Shown: piece by piece, positions 1 to 7,128 of the stretch
Numbering within the stretch: the stretch's first letter is position 1
How the letters are laid out: the number at the start of each line of letters is the position of its first letter
Assembly (NCBI GenBank): GCA_038063855.1
Contig: JBBTUF010000042.1
Coordinates: 1-12,594 of the forward strand
Source of the DNA: JBBTUF01 sp038063855
GTDB taxonomy: Bacteria; Patescibacteriota; Minisyncoccia; Ryanbacterales; GWA2-47-10b
Length of the DNA: 12,594 nucleotides
Direction of reading: 5' to 3'
The notes under the pieces: generated by a model
Databases searched by the model: none
Seen by the model: only the letters and a program-made list of their open reading frames with translations
What the model was told of the DNA's origin: nothing
Translations under genes and position numbers: made by a program

Positions 1-1
1 T

Positions 2-553
2 CGCACTGAAGGTGAGCTTATTGCCGCAACTTCAACTCCCCAACCACTCAAGAAAACAACGGATGTTGCAAATATTCCGATCACACAGCCTCCGAAAGAT
101 TGGAAGACCTCTCAAATTACGCAGAATGGAACAGCTTTAGAGTTTTCTTATCCTCCAAATTGGTTTGTATCAAAACAGGGGGATGCTGCCTTTTTGGATA
201 ATCCAAGTTATTCAGAGCCGTGTGATAATATTGCAGAAGACTCGATGTGTGGTGCCGAAGATCCTCCGGAGATTACTCTTCGTATTAGCCAAAACTCTGA
301 TAAACAATTGCTTGGCGAATTTGTAGTGGCTTATAATAATGGTTGGTATAGTTATTACAAAGAATCTACTCAAATTTTGGTTAATAATCATCGTGCAATA
401 TTGGTTAGCGATTTACATGGTACTATTCAAGTTTCGCCAATATTAGCGGCATTTATTGAGACAACTAAAGCAGTTGTGATAGTAACAGCTCATTCGGTTA
501 ATTCAGTAGATGATTATTACAAAGTTCTTGGTTCATTACAGCTAAGCGAATAA
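2..553 (+). CDS. Secreted or surface protein, C-terminal part (5' end outside window)
   Basis: The frame is open from the first bases of the window to the TAA at 551-553, so the start lies upstream and about 183 residues are visible. The left part is rich in Thr, Pro, Gln and Lys (about residues 8-45), which looks like an extracytoplasmic linker. It is followed by a compact domain beginning near 'LEFSYPPNWFV'. That phrase resembles the opening of PsbP-like or related small beta-rich domains found on CPR secreted proteins; this is a resemblance only. Two cysteines (in 'PCDNIAEDSMCG') could form a disulfide. The domain ends with alternating beta-type segments and 'YYKVLGSLQLSE'. A TTG near position 194 is not a credible start because the domain begins well before it. 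Function is unknown. The next gene starts about 50 bases downstream from its own promoter. Confidence 0.7.
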   Translation, partial: RTEGELIAATSTPQPLKKTTDVANIPITQPPKDWKTSQITQNGTALEFSYPPNWFVSKQGDAAFLDNPSYSEPCDNIAEDSMCGAEDPPEITLRISQNSDKQLLGEFVVAYNNGWYSYYKESTQILVNNHRAILVSDLHGTIQVSPILAAFIETTKAVVIVTAHSVNSVDDYYKVLGSLQLSE

Positions 554-569
554 TTTTTTAATTAAGTAG

Positions 570-598
570 TAGAGAAATCGAGCTCTTTTTGCTATACT
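570..598 (+). promoter_or_regulatory. Promoter for the nuclease gene, extended -10
   Basis: An extended -10 element, TGCTATACT, lies at 590-598. A weak -35 (TAGAGA, 570-575, 4 of 6 matches to TTGACA) sits 17 bp upstream of the hexamer. Transcription would start about 7 nt after the hexamer, at or next to the ATG at 605, which predicts a leaderless mRNA. No Shine-Dalgarno sequence is present. Confidence 0.6.
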
Positions 599-604
599 CT
601 GTAA

Positions 605-1399
605 ATGCGGCATATCGATGGCAACGATTTTAAGCAAAAAAATGGCTACGAGGTTAATGGGGTGTGGTTGCCACGCGTTACGAGAATCCTCGAAGTAAAG
701 GCGAAACCAGCGCTTCAGGCGTTTTTTTTCGAAATGGGAAGTGCAGAGGCGGCTGATGCCGTTAAAAACAAATCAGCCGAGCATGGCACGCTTGTACACG
801 AGGCAGTTCAGCGGGCGGTTATTGGCGAGGTAGCGGATATTCCCGCAGAAGTTCGCCCTGCAGTAGAGGCGTTTTTGGAATTTAATAAAGAACGTAATAT
901 TCAATTTCACCCAGAATATATAGAAAAACAAGTTTGGTCGGCGCGCCATCGCTATGCGGGCACTGTCGATGGCCTCGCCTCAATCGACGGCAAATTTGGA
1001 GTACTCGATATTAAAACCTCGACGGGATTTTATCCAGAATATAATTTACAAACAGCGGCATATATCGAAGCACTTCGTGAATACGATGTAAAACTTGCAA
1101 TGAATTTACCGCGTGAAGTTGAGACGCGCTGGATATTACGGATCGATCAGCACAAGATTTGTAAAAAGTGTAAATCGATTCATCGTGAAAAAGGTGGGCG
1201 AATTAAAGTTCGGAGTAGTCGGCTGAAAAGTAACCCATCGTGTGAGGATGGCGAGCATGAATGGGGAGAGGTTGTGGGTGATGTTGAGCTTCGTGAGTTC
1301 CCATACTTTTATTATGATGTTAAAGCTTTTCTTGCAGCTAAAACGTTGTGGGAATGGGAAAACAATTATTGGCTTCGCCAAATTGGATATTCGCGGTAA
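605..1399 (+). CDS. PD-(D/E)XK superfamily nuclease (RecB/Cas4-like)
   Basis: This 264-residue protein carries the signature of PD-(D/E)XK nucleases. There is a histidine in 'GTLVHEAVQ' (His65), an acidic residue in 'GTVDG' (Asp122), the core 'LDIKT' (Asp135, Lys137) and the downstream Gln149 and Tyr153 of 'LQTAAYIEAL'. These positions match the metal-binding and catalytic layout of RecB-type exonuclease domains. A Cys/His cluster (Cys186, Cys189, Cys213, His218) lies in a basic C-terminal insertion and could bind zinc. It is not the four-cysteine iron-sulfur pattern of Cas4 or AddB. The ATG at 605 is chosen because the -10 element ends 6 bases upstream, implying leaderless translation. The stop is 6 bases before the DHH gene, so the two are probably co-transcribed. 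The likely role is DNA end processing or degradation; the substrate cannot be read from sequence. Confidence 0.8.
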   Translation: MRHIDGNDFKQKNGYEVNGVWLPRVTRILEVKAKPALQAFFFEMGSAEAADAVKNKSAEHGTLVHEAVQRAVIGEVADIPAEVRPAVEAFLEFNKERNIQFHPEYIEKQVWSARHRYAGTVDGLASIDGKFGVLDIKTSTGFYPEYNLQTAAYIEALREYDVKLAMNLPREVETRWILRIDQHKICKKCKSIHREKGGRIKVRSSRLKSNPSCEDGEHEWGEVVGDVELREFPYFYYDVKAFLAAKTLWEWENNYWLRQIGYSR

Positions 1400-1405
1400 G
1401 TCTAT

Positions 1406-2254
1406 ATGAAAAATATTGTTATTTTATATCACAACTATTGTCCCGATGGGTTTGGTGCGGCGTGGGCGGCGTGGAAACGCTTTGGCTCGCGCGCTGATTA
1501 TATTGGCGTAAATTATGCCGAACCGTTGCCAAAAGGATTGAAAGGAAAAGAAGTGTACACACTCGATTTTTGTTATGACGACGATAATTTTAACAAATTA
1601 TTAAAGATCGCAAAAAAACTTGTCGTTCTTGATCACCATATCAGTCGGAAAGAAGCAATAATGTGTGCTCACGATTTTCGCTTTGAGCTGGAACATTCAG
1701 GATCAGTTATCGCATGGAAATATTTTCATCCAGGAAAGCGCATACCACGCGCTATTTTGCATATTGAAGATCAAGACTTGTGGAGGTTTCGCTGGCCGGG
1801 GACGCGCGAAATGGGGGCAATACTATCAACCTATCCATTTGAATTTAAGGCGCGCGATGAGTTTATAAAAAACTTTGAAAAGGCATCATTGCGTAAGCAA
1901 TATATTGCCGATGGCGCAGCAATTTTGCGGTATCAGGCAGCTGTAATAAAAAAGACGATAGCGGTGGCAAGTCTTGTGGAACTCGCAGGACACACGGTTT
2001 ATGCGGTCAATTCATTTATACTCACTAGCGAAATAGGAGGGGAGCTCGCAAATAAGAAAGGACCTTTTGGTATTGTGTGGTCCGAGCGCCAAGGGCGTGT
2101 TGTGGTAAGCCTGCGTTCGCGATCAGGGTTTGATGTCTCGCGAATTGCCATGAAATATGGTGGGGGTGGTCACAAAGCCGCCGCAGGCTTTTCATTTTTA
2201 GTGAATGAACAATTCCCATGGTCCCGACCGAAGCGTCGGAGAAAACCTCTATGA
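1406..2254 (+). CDS. DHH/DHHA1 family phosphoesterase
   Basis: This 282-residue protein has the DHH-family motifs in order: 'YCPDGFGAA' (Asp14; motif I with Cys in place of the usual second acidic or His residue), 'LDFCY' (Asp54), 'VLDHH' (Asp76-His77-His78) and the DHHA1 motif 'GGGGHKAAAGF' (252-262) that binds the substrate phosphate. The family includes RecJ, nanoRNases and cyclic-di-AMP phosphodiesterases. At this length and with no extra domains it is closest in layout to nanoRNase-type or other stand-alone members; the exact substrate is open. It ends with a basic tail (KRRRK). The stop overlaps the RNase HI start as ATGA (2251-2254), which points to translational coupling. The pairing suggests the two act together on RNA or short oligonucleotides. 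Confidence 0.85.
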   Translation: MKNIVILYHNYCPDGFGAAWAAWKRFGSRADYIGVNYAEPLPKGLKGKEVYTLDFCYDDDNFNKLLKIAKKLVVLDHHISRKEAIMCAHDFRFELEHSGSVIAWKYFHPGKRIPRAILHIEDQDLWRFRWPGTREMGAILSTYPFEFKARDEFIKNFEKASLRKQYIADGAAILRYQAAVIKKTIAVASLVELAGHTVYAVNSFILTSEIGGELANKKGPFGIVWSERQGRVVVSLRSRSGFDVSRIAMKYGGGGHKAAAGFSFLVNEQFPWSRPKRRRKPL

Positions 2255-2691
2255 TTGTGAAGAAAATAATTATCTATACCGATGGGGGCTCGCGTGGGAA
2301 TCCGGGGCCGGCGGCTCTCGGCGTCGTTATAAAAGATGAGAAAGAAAATATACTTAAATCGTATGGTGAGGTGCTTGGGGTGCGCACAAACAACGAAGCT
2401 GAATATGAGGCAGTGGTGTTTGGGCTTAAAAAAGTGAAACAATTGTATGGTTCTGCAAAATTAAAACACATGCAAGTAGAAATGCGAATGGATTCTCAGT
2501 TGATTCAAAAACAACTCTCGGGCGAATATAAAATTGAAAACGAAAAATTATTTCCAGCGTTTATAAAAATAAATAATTTTCAGGTAGAGCATGGAGCGCT
2601 TACATTTGTACATGTACCGCGCGAAAAGAATCGTGATGCTGACCGCATGGTAAACGAGGCGCTCGATAGTGGGCAGGGGGCACTTCTCTAG
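2251..2691 (+). CDS. rnhA: Ribonuclease HI
   Basis: This 146-residue protein would cut the RNA strand of RNA-DNA hybrids (Okazaki primer removal, R-loop clearance) in the cytoplasm. The catalytic four are visible: Asp11 in 'YTDGGSRGNPGP', Glu49 in 'NNEAEYEA', Asp81 in 'MDSQL' and Asp131 in 'NRDADRMVNEAL'. Length fits a single-domain bacterial or archaeal RNase HI with no N-terminal hybrid-binding domain. The start at 2251 is chosen because it forms an ATGA overlap with the DHH gene and leaves a normal N-terminus. An upstream in-frame ATG at 2218 would add 11 residues encoded inside the previous gene and is less likely. The gene ends 32 bases before comEC on the same strand. Confidence 0.92.
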   Translation: MIVKKIIIYTDGGSRGNPGPAALGVVIKDEKENILKSYGEVLGVRTNNEAEYEAVVFGLKKVKQLYGSAKLKHMQVEMRMDSQLIQKQLSGEYKIENEKLFPAFIKINNFQVEHGALTFVHVPREKNRDADRMVNEALDSGQGALL

Positions 2692-2723
2692 TAAAACTCA
2701 CATAAATTCGCTACGAATAAGCC

Positions 2724-3752
2724 ATGCAGAACTCGCGTGTGGCTATGGTAGGGATAGGTTTTTTTGTTGCAGGCATAGCCACGGCTTCGGTTTTGCCGTT
2801 ACCGATGTTTATTATTGTTGTTTTGGGAGTATGTGTTGGTGTGGGCATTGGATATGCATTTCTTGACCGTCGTGCCGGCATTATGGCGTTTTGGCTTTGT
2901 CTGTTGTTGTTCGGGGTGCTCCGTATATCACAAGGCCCAGTCTCTTTTTTGTTTCTGGATTCGTACATACATCCGCTCGTGAGTGTACGCGATATGTTTG
3001 TTTCAAATCTTCTACACGCGTTGCCAGAGCCGCACGCATCGTATATTGCAGGAGTACTTGTGGGAGTGCGTGCTACGATTCCGTATGATTTGCGCGAAGC
3101 TTTTCGGCGAACAGGTACATCGCACATTCTCGCGCTCTCTGGATACAACGTGACAATTTTAGCACGCGCACTCGAGAGTATTTTTGCCTCAACATGGCTC
3201 GCGGCATTTGTAATTTTTCTTTTCGTGCTTGCCACAGGCGCGGCCAGTTCCTTGGTGCGTGCTGCGATTATGGGTATGATAGTACTGCTCGCAAAAAGTA
3301 ATAAACGTGATTACAGCGCGCCGCACGCACTCGCGGTTGCAGTTTTTTTAATGCTTGCGGCCGATCCCACGATTTTATTTGGTGATATCGGCTTTCAGCT
3401 TTCGGTTGCGGCAACTCTTGGGCTTATTTATTTTGAGTGTCCAATTGGTGCTCGGCTTATGTTTGTGCCTAAAACACTTAGATTTCGCGATGCGCTTGCC
3501 TCAACCCTTGCGGCGGAAGCGGCAACTTTGCCGATCATACTTTGGTATTTTGGCTTCTTCTCGTTATTCGCGCCGATTGTAAATATGCTGGTGCTGCCTA
3601 CAATTCCTGCAGTCATGTTGACTGGATTTTTGACGGGAAGCATAGGGTTTATTTCGAATGCCCTCGCACAAATTTTTGCCTGGCCAACATACTTGTTCGC
3701 CTCATATCAAATTTTTATCATAAAGTTTTTTGCAGGCATTTCAATTTTTTAA
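2724..3752 (+). CDS. comEC: ComEC membrane channel domain (DNA uptake)
   Basis: This 342-residue integral membrane protein corresponds to the competence domain of ComEC/Rec2, the inner-membrane channel that carries single-stranded DNA into the cytoplasm. The family motif 'FRRTGTSHILALSGYN' is at residues 127-142, followed by 'SLVRAAIMG' near 176-184 and 'GFQLSVAATLG' near 223-233. About eight or more hydrophobic segments are present, two of them in the first 65 residues. The protein ends after the membrane helices. The C-terminal metallo-beta-lactamase domain of full-length ComEC is missing here and is encoded at 5238-6098. The soluble N-terminal OB-like domain of long ComEC proteins also looks absent or very short. 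The last codon overlaps the left edge of the terminator region of the opposing pyrE-pyrF gene. Confidence 0.88.
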   Translation: MQNSRVAMVGIGFFVAGIATASVLPLPMFIIVVLGVCVGVGIGYAFLDRRAGIMAFWLCLLLFGVLRISQGPVSFLFLDSYIHPLVSVRDMFVSNLLHALPEPHASYIAGVLVGVRATIPYDLREAFRRTGTSHILALSGYNVTILARALESIFASTWLAAFVIFLFVLATGAASSLVRAAIMGMIVLLAKSNKRDYSAPHALAVAVFLMLAADPTILFGDIGFQLSVAATLGLIYFECPIGARLMFVPKTLRFRDALASTLAAEAATLPIILWYFGFFSLFAPIVNMLVLPTIPAVMLTGFLTGSIGFISNALAQIFAWPTYLFASYQIFIIKFFAGISIF

Positions 3753-3753
3753 A

Positions 3754-3787
3754 TAAAAAAAGCCCGTGTCCTATGTGGACGCGGGCT
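3754..3787 (-). terminator. Rho-independent terminator of pyrE-pyrF
   Basis: An 11-bp stem with one G-T wobble (3761-3771 with 3777-3787) encloses a 5-base loop (3772-3776). The stem reads AGCCCGTGTCC and GGACGCGGGCT. On the minus strand it is followed directly by seven T (complement of 3754-3760). This terminates the minus-strand pyrimidine gene, which stops at 3800. The hairpin could also slow plus-strand transcription leaving comEC, but it has no U-tract on that side. Confidence 0.88.
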
Positions 3788-3799
3788 GTGAGTGTGGGT

Positions 3800-5125
3800 T
3801 TACGCGGCTATGCCGAGTTCTTCTTTGAGTACTCGATGTACTTCGGCGACAGGATCGGGTGTTCCGAAGAGCTGCCTTCCAAGAACTATGTTGCTGGCAC
3901 CCGCTGCCATTGCTCCCGTGGGTGTGCTAATGCGTTTTTGATCGTCGACGTCAGCTCCTTCAGAGCGAACGCCGGGATTGACGATGATGGCGTTCGGGTA
4001 GAGAGCTAGAAGCCTTCGCGTTTCTTGAGGAGAGCAGACAAAGCCGTGAGCACCTGCCTTGAAAGCAATCTCGGCAAGCTTTCTCACTTCACCCCAAGGA
4101 CGGCGCCGGTAGATTTCTTCGCAGGTCTTGGTATCCATGGAGGTGAGGATGGTGATAGCAAGAACTTTGGTTCGAGTTCCTTCAAGCGCTTGCACTGCTG
4201 CCTTCACCATATCGCCACCACCCGAGGCATGTACTGTCACTGCCCATGGAGGACACGCACGTAGATGCTGACACGTATTAGCGACTGTATTGGAAATATC
4301 ATGAGCTTTGAGATCTGCCATGACGTCTCCGTATACCTGAAGATCGGGGAGGAGGCGTTCGATGCCCTGGTTGAAGAGAAGATCATTTGCCTTGAGTTTG
4401 CAGCCAGTCGTTCGCAGCTGGTCGATTGTCGGTAGGATTTCACTCCAACTCTTGCCGTCGAGTGCAACGATAATCGGATTGCGGTCTTCCGTTGCTTTGT
4501 CGCAGCGTATCAGCGTGCCGCTTTCGATGAGATAGCGACGCACGTCGTGGAGCGTCATTCCTGGCCAAACCGGAAGCTTCACGTCCTCGGCAACGAATTT
4601 CTTTTGCCATCCCTGCTGACGATCGACGAGAACTACGAGTGCCGGTACGTTGATGCCCTGACTGATGCATTCGCGCCACGGCACGACTTTCGAAGCCCCG
4701 TCGGTGATGACATCATCGAGCAATGCAATGCGCTCGCCTCGTTGGAAAGCGCCGATGATTTTGCCTTTCGTTACGCGTCCCGCCTTTGCTTCTTCACGGA
4801 TCGTGATGTAGGGGGTTCTCATTTGGGTCGAAATCACTCCGGCGAAGCAGGAAACCGCATCCGGTACTTCGGCGAACCGATCGAGTCGAAGACGGCGCAG
4901 AGGATTTTCGTATGCGCGAGCAATTTCTTCGAGAGCATGGGGGTTGCTACGTGCGTCACGAGCATTGATGTAGATGTCGGTTTTGCCGCCGCTCTTAAGG
5001 GGAAGATCTCGAGCGTTTGAGCGCCGAATGATACCCACTTCGAGCATGAGTTGACAAAGGGACCGTTGTTCCACAGGGTCGAGCCACGGGGCTTCAGGAG
5101 GAGTAGGGAATAGATTATAAGGCAT
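3800..5125 (-). CDS. pyrEF: Bifunctional orotate phosphoribosyltransferase / OMP decarboxylase (UMP synthase fusion)
   Basis: This 441-residue protein joins the last two steps of UMP synthesis. The N-terminal domain (about 15-210) is PyrE-like: 'LPLKSGGKTDIYINARD' (41-57) matches the orotate/PRPP loop, and 'IALLDDVITDGAS' (133-145) is the PRPP-binding motif. The C-terminal domain (about 216-441) is PyrF-like: 'VALDGKSW' opens the barrel, 'DLKAHDISNTV' (271-281) holds the D-x-K-x-x-D catalytic set, and 'NPGVRSEG', 'DQKRISTP' and 'GASNIVLGR' form the phosphate-binding end. The domain order matches that of eukaryotic UMP synthase. The start at 5125 is chosen because AAGGAG lies 7 bases upstream; an in-frame ATG at 5170 would ignore that site. 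Local GC is clearly higher than in the neighbours (35 of 60 bases at 4681-4740 against 17 of 60 at 5881-5940). It lies antisense between the two ComEC pieces and may have been acquired separately. Confidence 0.9.
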   Translation of the reverse strand: MPYNLFPTPPEAPWLDPVEQRSLCQLMLEVGIIRRSNARDLPLKSGGKTDIYINARDARSNPHALEEIARAYENPLRRLRLDRFAEVPDAVSCFAGVISTQMRTPYITIREEAKAGRVTKGKIIGAFQRGERIALLDDVITDGASKVVPWRECISQGINVPALVVLVDRQQGWQKKFVAEDVKLPVWPGMTLHDVRRYLIESGTLIRCDKATEDRNPIIVALDGKSWSEILPTIDQLRTTGCKLKANDLLFNQGIERLLPDLQVYGDVMADLKAHDISNTVANTCQHLRACPPWAVTVHASGGGDMVKAAVQALEGTRTKVLAITILTSMDTKTCEEIYRRRPWGEVRKLAEIAFKAGAHGFVCSPQETRRLLALYPNAIIVNPGVRSEGADVDDQKRISTPTGAMAAGASNIVLGRQLFGTPDPVAEVHRVLKEELGIAA

Positions 5126-5132
5126 GGTGTAT

Positions 5133-5138
5133 CTCCTT
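5133..5138 (-). promoter_or_regulatory. Shine-Dalgarno site of pyrE-pyrF
   Basis: The minus strand reads GAAAGGAGATACACCATG. A full AAGGAG core lies 7 bases before the ATG at 5125. This fixes the start codon and contrasts with the plus-strand neighbours, most of which lack a recognisable site. Confidence 0.85.
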
Positions 5139-5170
5139 TCTTGTTGTCGAAGTGCATTCAACCTGTTCAC

Positions 5171-5198
5171 ATATTACAGAAACGTCCTTGATGCGCAA
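5171..5198 (-). promoter_or_regulatory. Possible promoter of pyrE-pyrF
   Basis: On the minus strand TTGCGC (5198-5193) is followed after 16 bp by TAATAT (5176-5171). The predicted start near 5164 gives a leader of about 40 nt with the Shine-Dalgarno site in it. The hexamers match consensus only partly, so this is a candidate. Confidence 0.45.
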
Positions 5199-5237
5199 CA
5201 AGCTTGTTTTTTGTTTTGGATACGCTACGAATACTAC

Positions 5238-6098
5238 ATGGCGTTGTGGAAAAAAGTCACACTTGTTGTTTTGGCATGCCTTGCATCATATGTTTGGTAT
5301 GCGCTTTTTACGTTGCATCCAAAAGTACTCACAGTGTCGGTGCTCGATGTAGGGCAGGGTGATGCAATTTTTATCGAGACGCCCTCGGGCAATCAAATGC
5401 TTATTGATGGCGGGTATGGGCGCAAAGTGTTAAGCGAGTTAAGTGCGGTAATCCCCGCGTACGATAAGTCTATTGACATCATACTTTCAACGCATACCGA
5501 TATAGATCATTTGGGTGGACTCGTCGAGGTTTTAAAAAGTTATAATGTTGGCACGGCTATCGATAACAGTTTTGTTGCTCAAACGGATATATATAAAAAT
5601 TGGGAAGATTCTTTATCAAAAAATTATATTCCAGAAAAAACCGTACGAGCAGGTGATCGTATTATGCTCGATGAAGGTGTTGAGTTTGACGTGTTCGGGC
5701 CAACCAGCGAAGATTTTGAGCCAATGCCAAAAGTAGCAAATGAGGTAATGATTGTCGGTTGTCTGCGATACGGCAATAACTCTTTTTTGCTGATGGGAGA
5801 TATCGAACGAAGTGATGAAATTAGGCTTGCTCAATCTAGCGTGGGTTTTACGAACGATGTGTTGAAAGTTGCGCATCATGGATCAAAATATGCATCAACC
5901 GATTTATTTTTAAAGAAAGTTCACCCTAAATATGCAGTAATTTCAGTGGGAGCCACAAATCGATATGGGCACCCGACTTCAGAAGTGCTTGATCGTCTCA
6001 ATAAAATAAATGCTCAAATTTTACGAACAGATCAGCAAGGGCGTATTACATTTACGAGCGATGGGAATGTCACATCGGTTGCAATGGTTACTCGGTAA
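5238..6098 (+). CDS. ComEC-type metallo-beta-lactamase domain protein, membrane-anchored
   Basis: This 286-residue protein begins with one hydrophobic segment (about residues 7-25), either a signal peptide or an anchor, followed by a metallo-beta-lactamase fold. The metal motif is 'HTDIDHLGG' (86-94), an H-x-D-x-D-H form typical of ComEC-linked domains, followed by 'MGDIE' (186-190), 'VAHHGSK' (211-217) and 'NRYGHP' (241-246). In classical ComEC this domain is fused to the channel and is thought to degrade the non-transported DNA strand; here it is a separate gene. The start at 5238 is chosen because it puts the hydrophobic segment at the N-terminus. The longer frame from 5124 would overlap the start of pyrE-pyrF on the other strand and add an unlikely leader. 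No Shine-Dalgarno site is seen. It is divergent from pyrE-pyrF, with about 110 bases between the starts. Confidence 0.82.
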   Translation: MALWKKVTLVVLACLASYVWYALFTLHPKVLTVSVLDVGQGDAIFIETPSGNQMLIDGGYGRKVLSELSAVIPAYDKSIDIILSTHTDIDHLGGLVEVLKSYNVGTAIDNSFVAQTDIYKNWEDSLSKNYIPEKTVRAGDRIMLDEGVEFDVFGPTSEDFEPMPKVANEVMIVGCLRYGNNSFLLMGDIERSDEIRLAQSSVGFTNDVLKVAHHGSKYASTDLFLKKVHPKYAVISVGATNRYGHPTSEVLDRLNKINAQILRTDQQGRITFTSDGNVTSVAMVTR

Positions 6099-6103
6099 CA
6101 ATA

Positions 6104-6132
6104 TTGCACACGAGGGTTATTTGCGCTATAGT
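6104..6132 (+). promoter_or_regulatory. Promoter in front of ndk
   Basis: TTGCAC (6104-6109), a 17-bp spacer and TATAGT (6127-6132) form a sigma70-type promoter. Transcription would begin near 6139, only a few bases before the ATG at 6142, so ndk would be translated from a nearly leaderless message. Confidence 0.55.
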
Positions 6133-6141
6133 ATGGCTGTT

Positions 6142-6738
6142 ATGCAGCATCCAACATCAGAGCGAACATTGGTACTCATTAAACCCGATGGTGTGAAGCG
6201 GGGTCTCGTTGGCGAAGTATTGGGTAGATTTGAGGCTCGCGGGCTCAAGATTATTGCAATTCAAATGATTTGGCCAAGTCGCGATCAAATGGATAAGCAT
6301 TACCCAAAAGAAAATGAATGGATCATGGGTCTTGGGCGCAATACCGCAAAAAGTTATGAAGAGTTTAAAATCCCGTCGACATTGATGGATGATTATGGCA
6401 CTGAAGATCAACTTGAAATAGGCGGTATGGTTCGCGAATGGCTGATTGATTTTATGGTGTCAGGGCCGATTGTAAAAATTGTTGTTGAGGGATTGCATGC
6501 GATTCGTATGGTACGAAAGATCATTGGCCCTACCATCCCCGCGTTTGCCGAGATGGGTAGTATTCGAGGCGATTTTTCGGTTGATTCTCCCGTACTTGCG
6601 AACGTGCAAAAACGAGCTGTTCGCAATTTAATACACGCGTCAGGCAACTCTGCCGAGGCAGAATATGAAATCAAGCATTGGTTTAAGCCAGACGAGCTTC
6701 ATAGCTATCGCCGAACAGAAGAAGATATAATGTTTTAG
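6142..6738 (+). CDS. ndk: Nucleoside diphosphate kinase, long form
   Basis: The enzyme moves the gamma phosphate between nucleoside triphosphates and diphosphates through a phospho-histidine. The N-terminus has the family sequence 'ERTLVLIKPDGVKRGLVGEV' (7-26) with Lys14. The centre has 'GPIVKIVVEGLHAIRMVRKIIGPT', then 'GSIRGDFS', and the catalytic His165 in 'NLIHASGNSAEAEYEI'. At 198 residues it is some 50 longer than a usual NDK (about 140-150). The extra sequence lies mainly after the second strand, where an additional segment of about 50 residues precedes the 'GPIVKIVVEG' helix, plus a longer stretch before the active His and a C-terminal tail. An in-frame ATG at 6133 is possible, but it precedes the predicted transcription start near 6139. 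The next gene follows within 10 bases. Confidence 0.9.
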   Translation: MQHPTSERTLVLIKPDGVKRGLVGEVLGRFEARGLKIIAIQMIWPSRDQMDKHYPKENEWIMGLGRNTAKSYEEFKIPSTLMDDYGTEDQLEIGGMVREWLIDFMVSGPIVKIVVEGLHAIRMVRKIIGPTIPAFAEMGSIRGDFSVDSPVLANVQKRAVRNLIHASGNSAEAEYEIKHWFKPDELHSYRRTEEDIMF

Positions 6739-6747
6739 GTGGTCTAC

Positions 6748-7128
6748 ATGAAAAAGTATTCAATCTTTTTCATTGGCTCTCTCGCCATAATAACTATTCA
6801 TAGATATTTTGCTCTACGGCATTGGTATGTACGAGTGTGGTGGCTTGATATTACACTTCATGCGATCGCAGTTTTGTTCCTCGTTATTTTGTACTATATT
6901 TTTGCCCCAAAAAGATCTTTTTTGGGGTTATGTATTTTTGTTATGGCAATCGGCGCTACGTGGGAGGTGTTTGAATTTTTTTTCAACGGCTCCCTTTTCG
7001 GTGTAGAAGATGCACGGCTCAATAATCCGATATGGGTTCTCGACACTATTAAAGATTTAATCGTAGATTTTACCGCTGGCATATTGTGGTGGCAGGTCAT
7101 TTCATCGTATAATAAGCGCAATGTTTAA
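6748..7128 (+). CDS. Small integral membrane protein, function unknown
   Basis: This 126-residue protein has about four membrane segments. Charged residues sit at conserved-looking places next to or inside the helices: 'WWLDITLHA' (Asp, His), 'GATWEVFEFFF' (Trp-Glu...Glu) and 'DTIKDLIVDFTAG' (three Asp). This pattern resembles the DUF2238/YjdF-like or VanZ-like small membrane proteins, but I cannot place it firmly. The ATG at 6748 is preferred over the GTG at 6739, because AGGTGG (6737-6742) lies 5 bases before the ATG and could act as a weak Shine-Dalgarno site. The 3' end overlaps the next start by 8 bases (7121-7128), so the two are probably translated together. Confidence 0.7.
   Translation: MKKYSIFFIGSLAIITIHRYFALRHWYVRVWWLDITLHAIAVLFLVILYYIFAPKRSFLGLCIFVMAIGATWEVFEFFFNGSLFGVEDARLNNPIWVLDTIKDLIVDFTAGILWWQVISSYNKRNV

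Noticed and set aside
1406..2254. UGA recoded as glycine, as in Gracilibacteria/SR1
   Set aside because: UGA ends the DHH gene exactly at the RNase HI start and also ends avd; no in-frame UGA interrupts recognised genes.
2711..3235. Minus-strand 174-residue frame opposite comEC
   Set aside because: It is the complement of a clear ComEC coding region, has no family motif and is rich in residues typical of antisense shadows.
5124..5237. Longer start for the ComEC metallo-beta-lactamase protein
   Set aside because: It would overlap the pyrEF start region on the other strand and place 38 odd residues before the membrane anchor.
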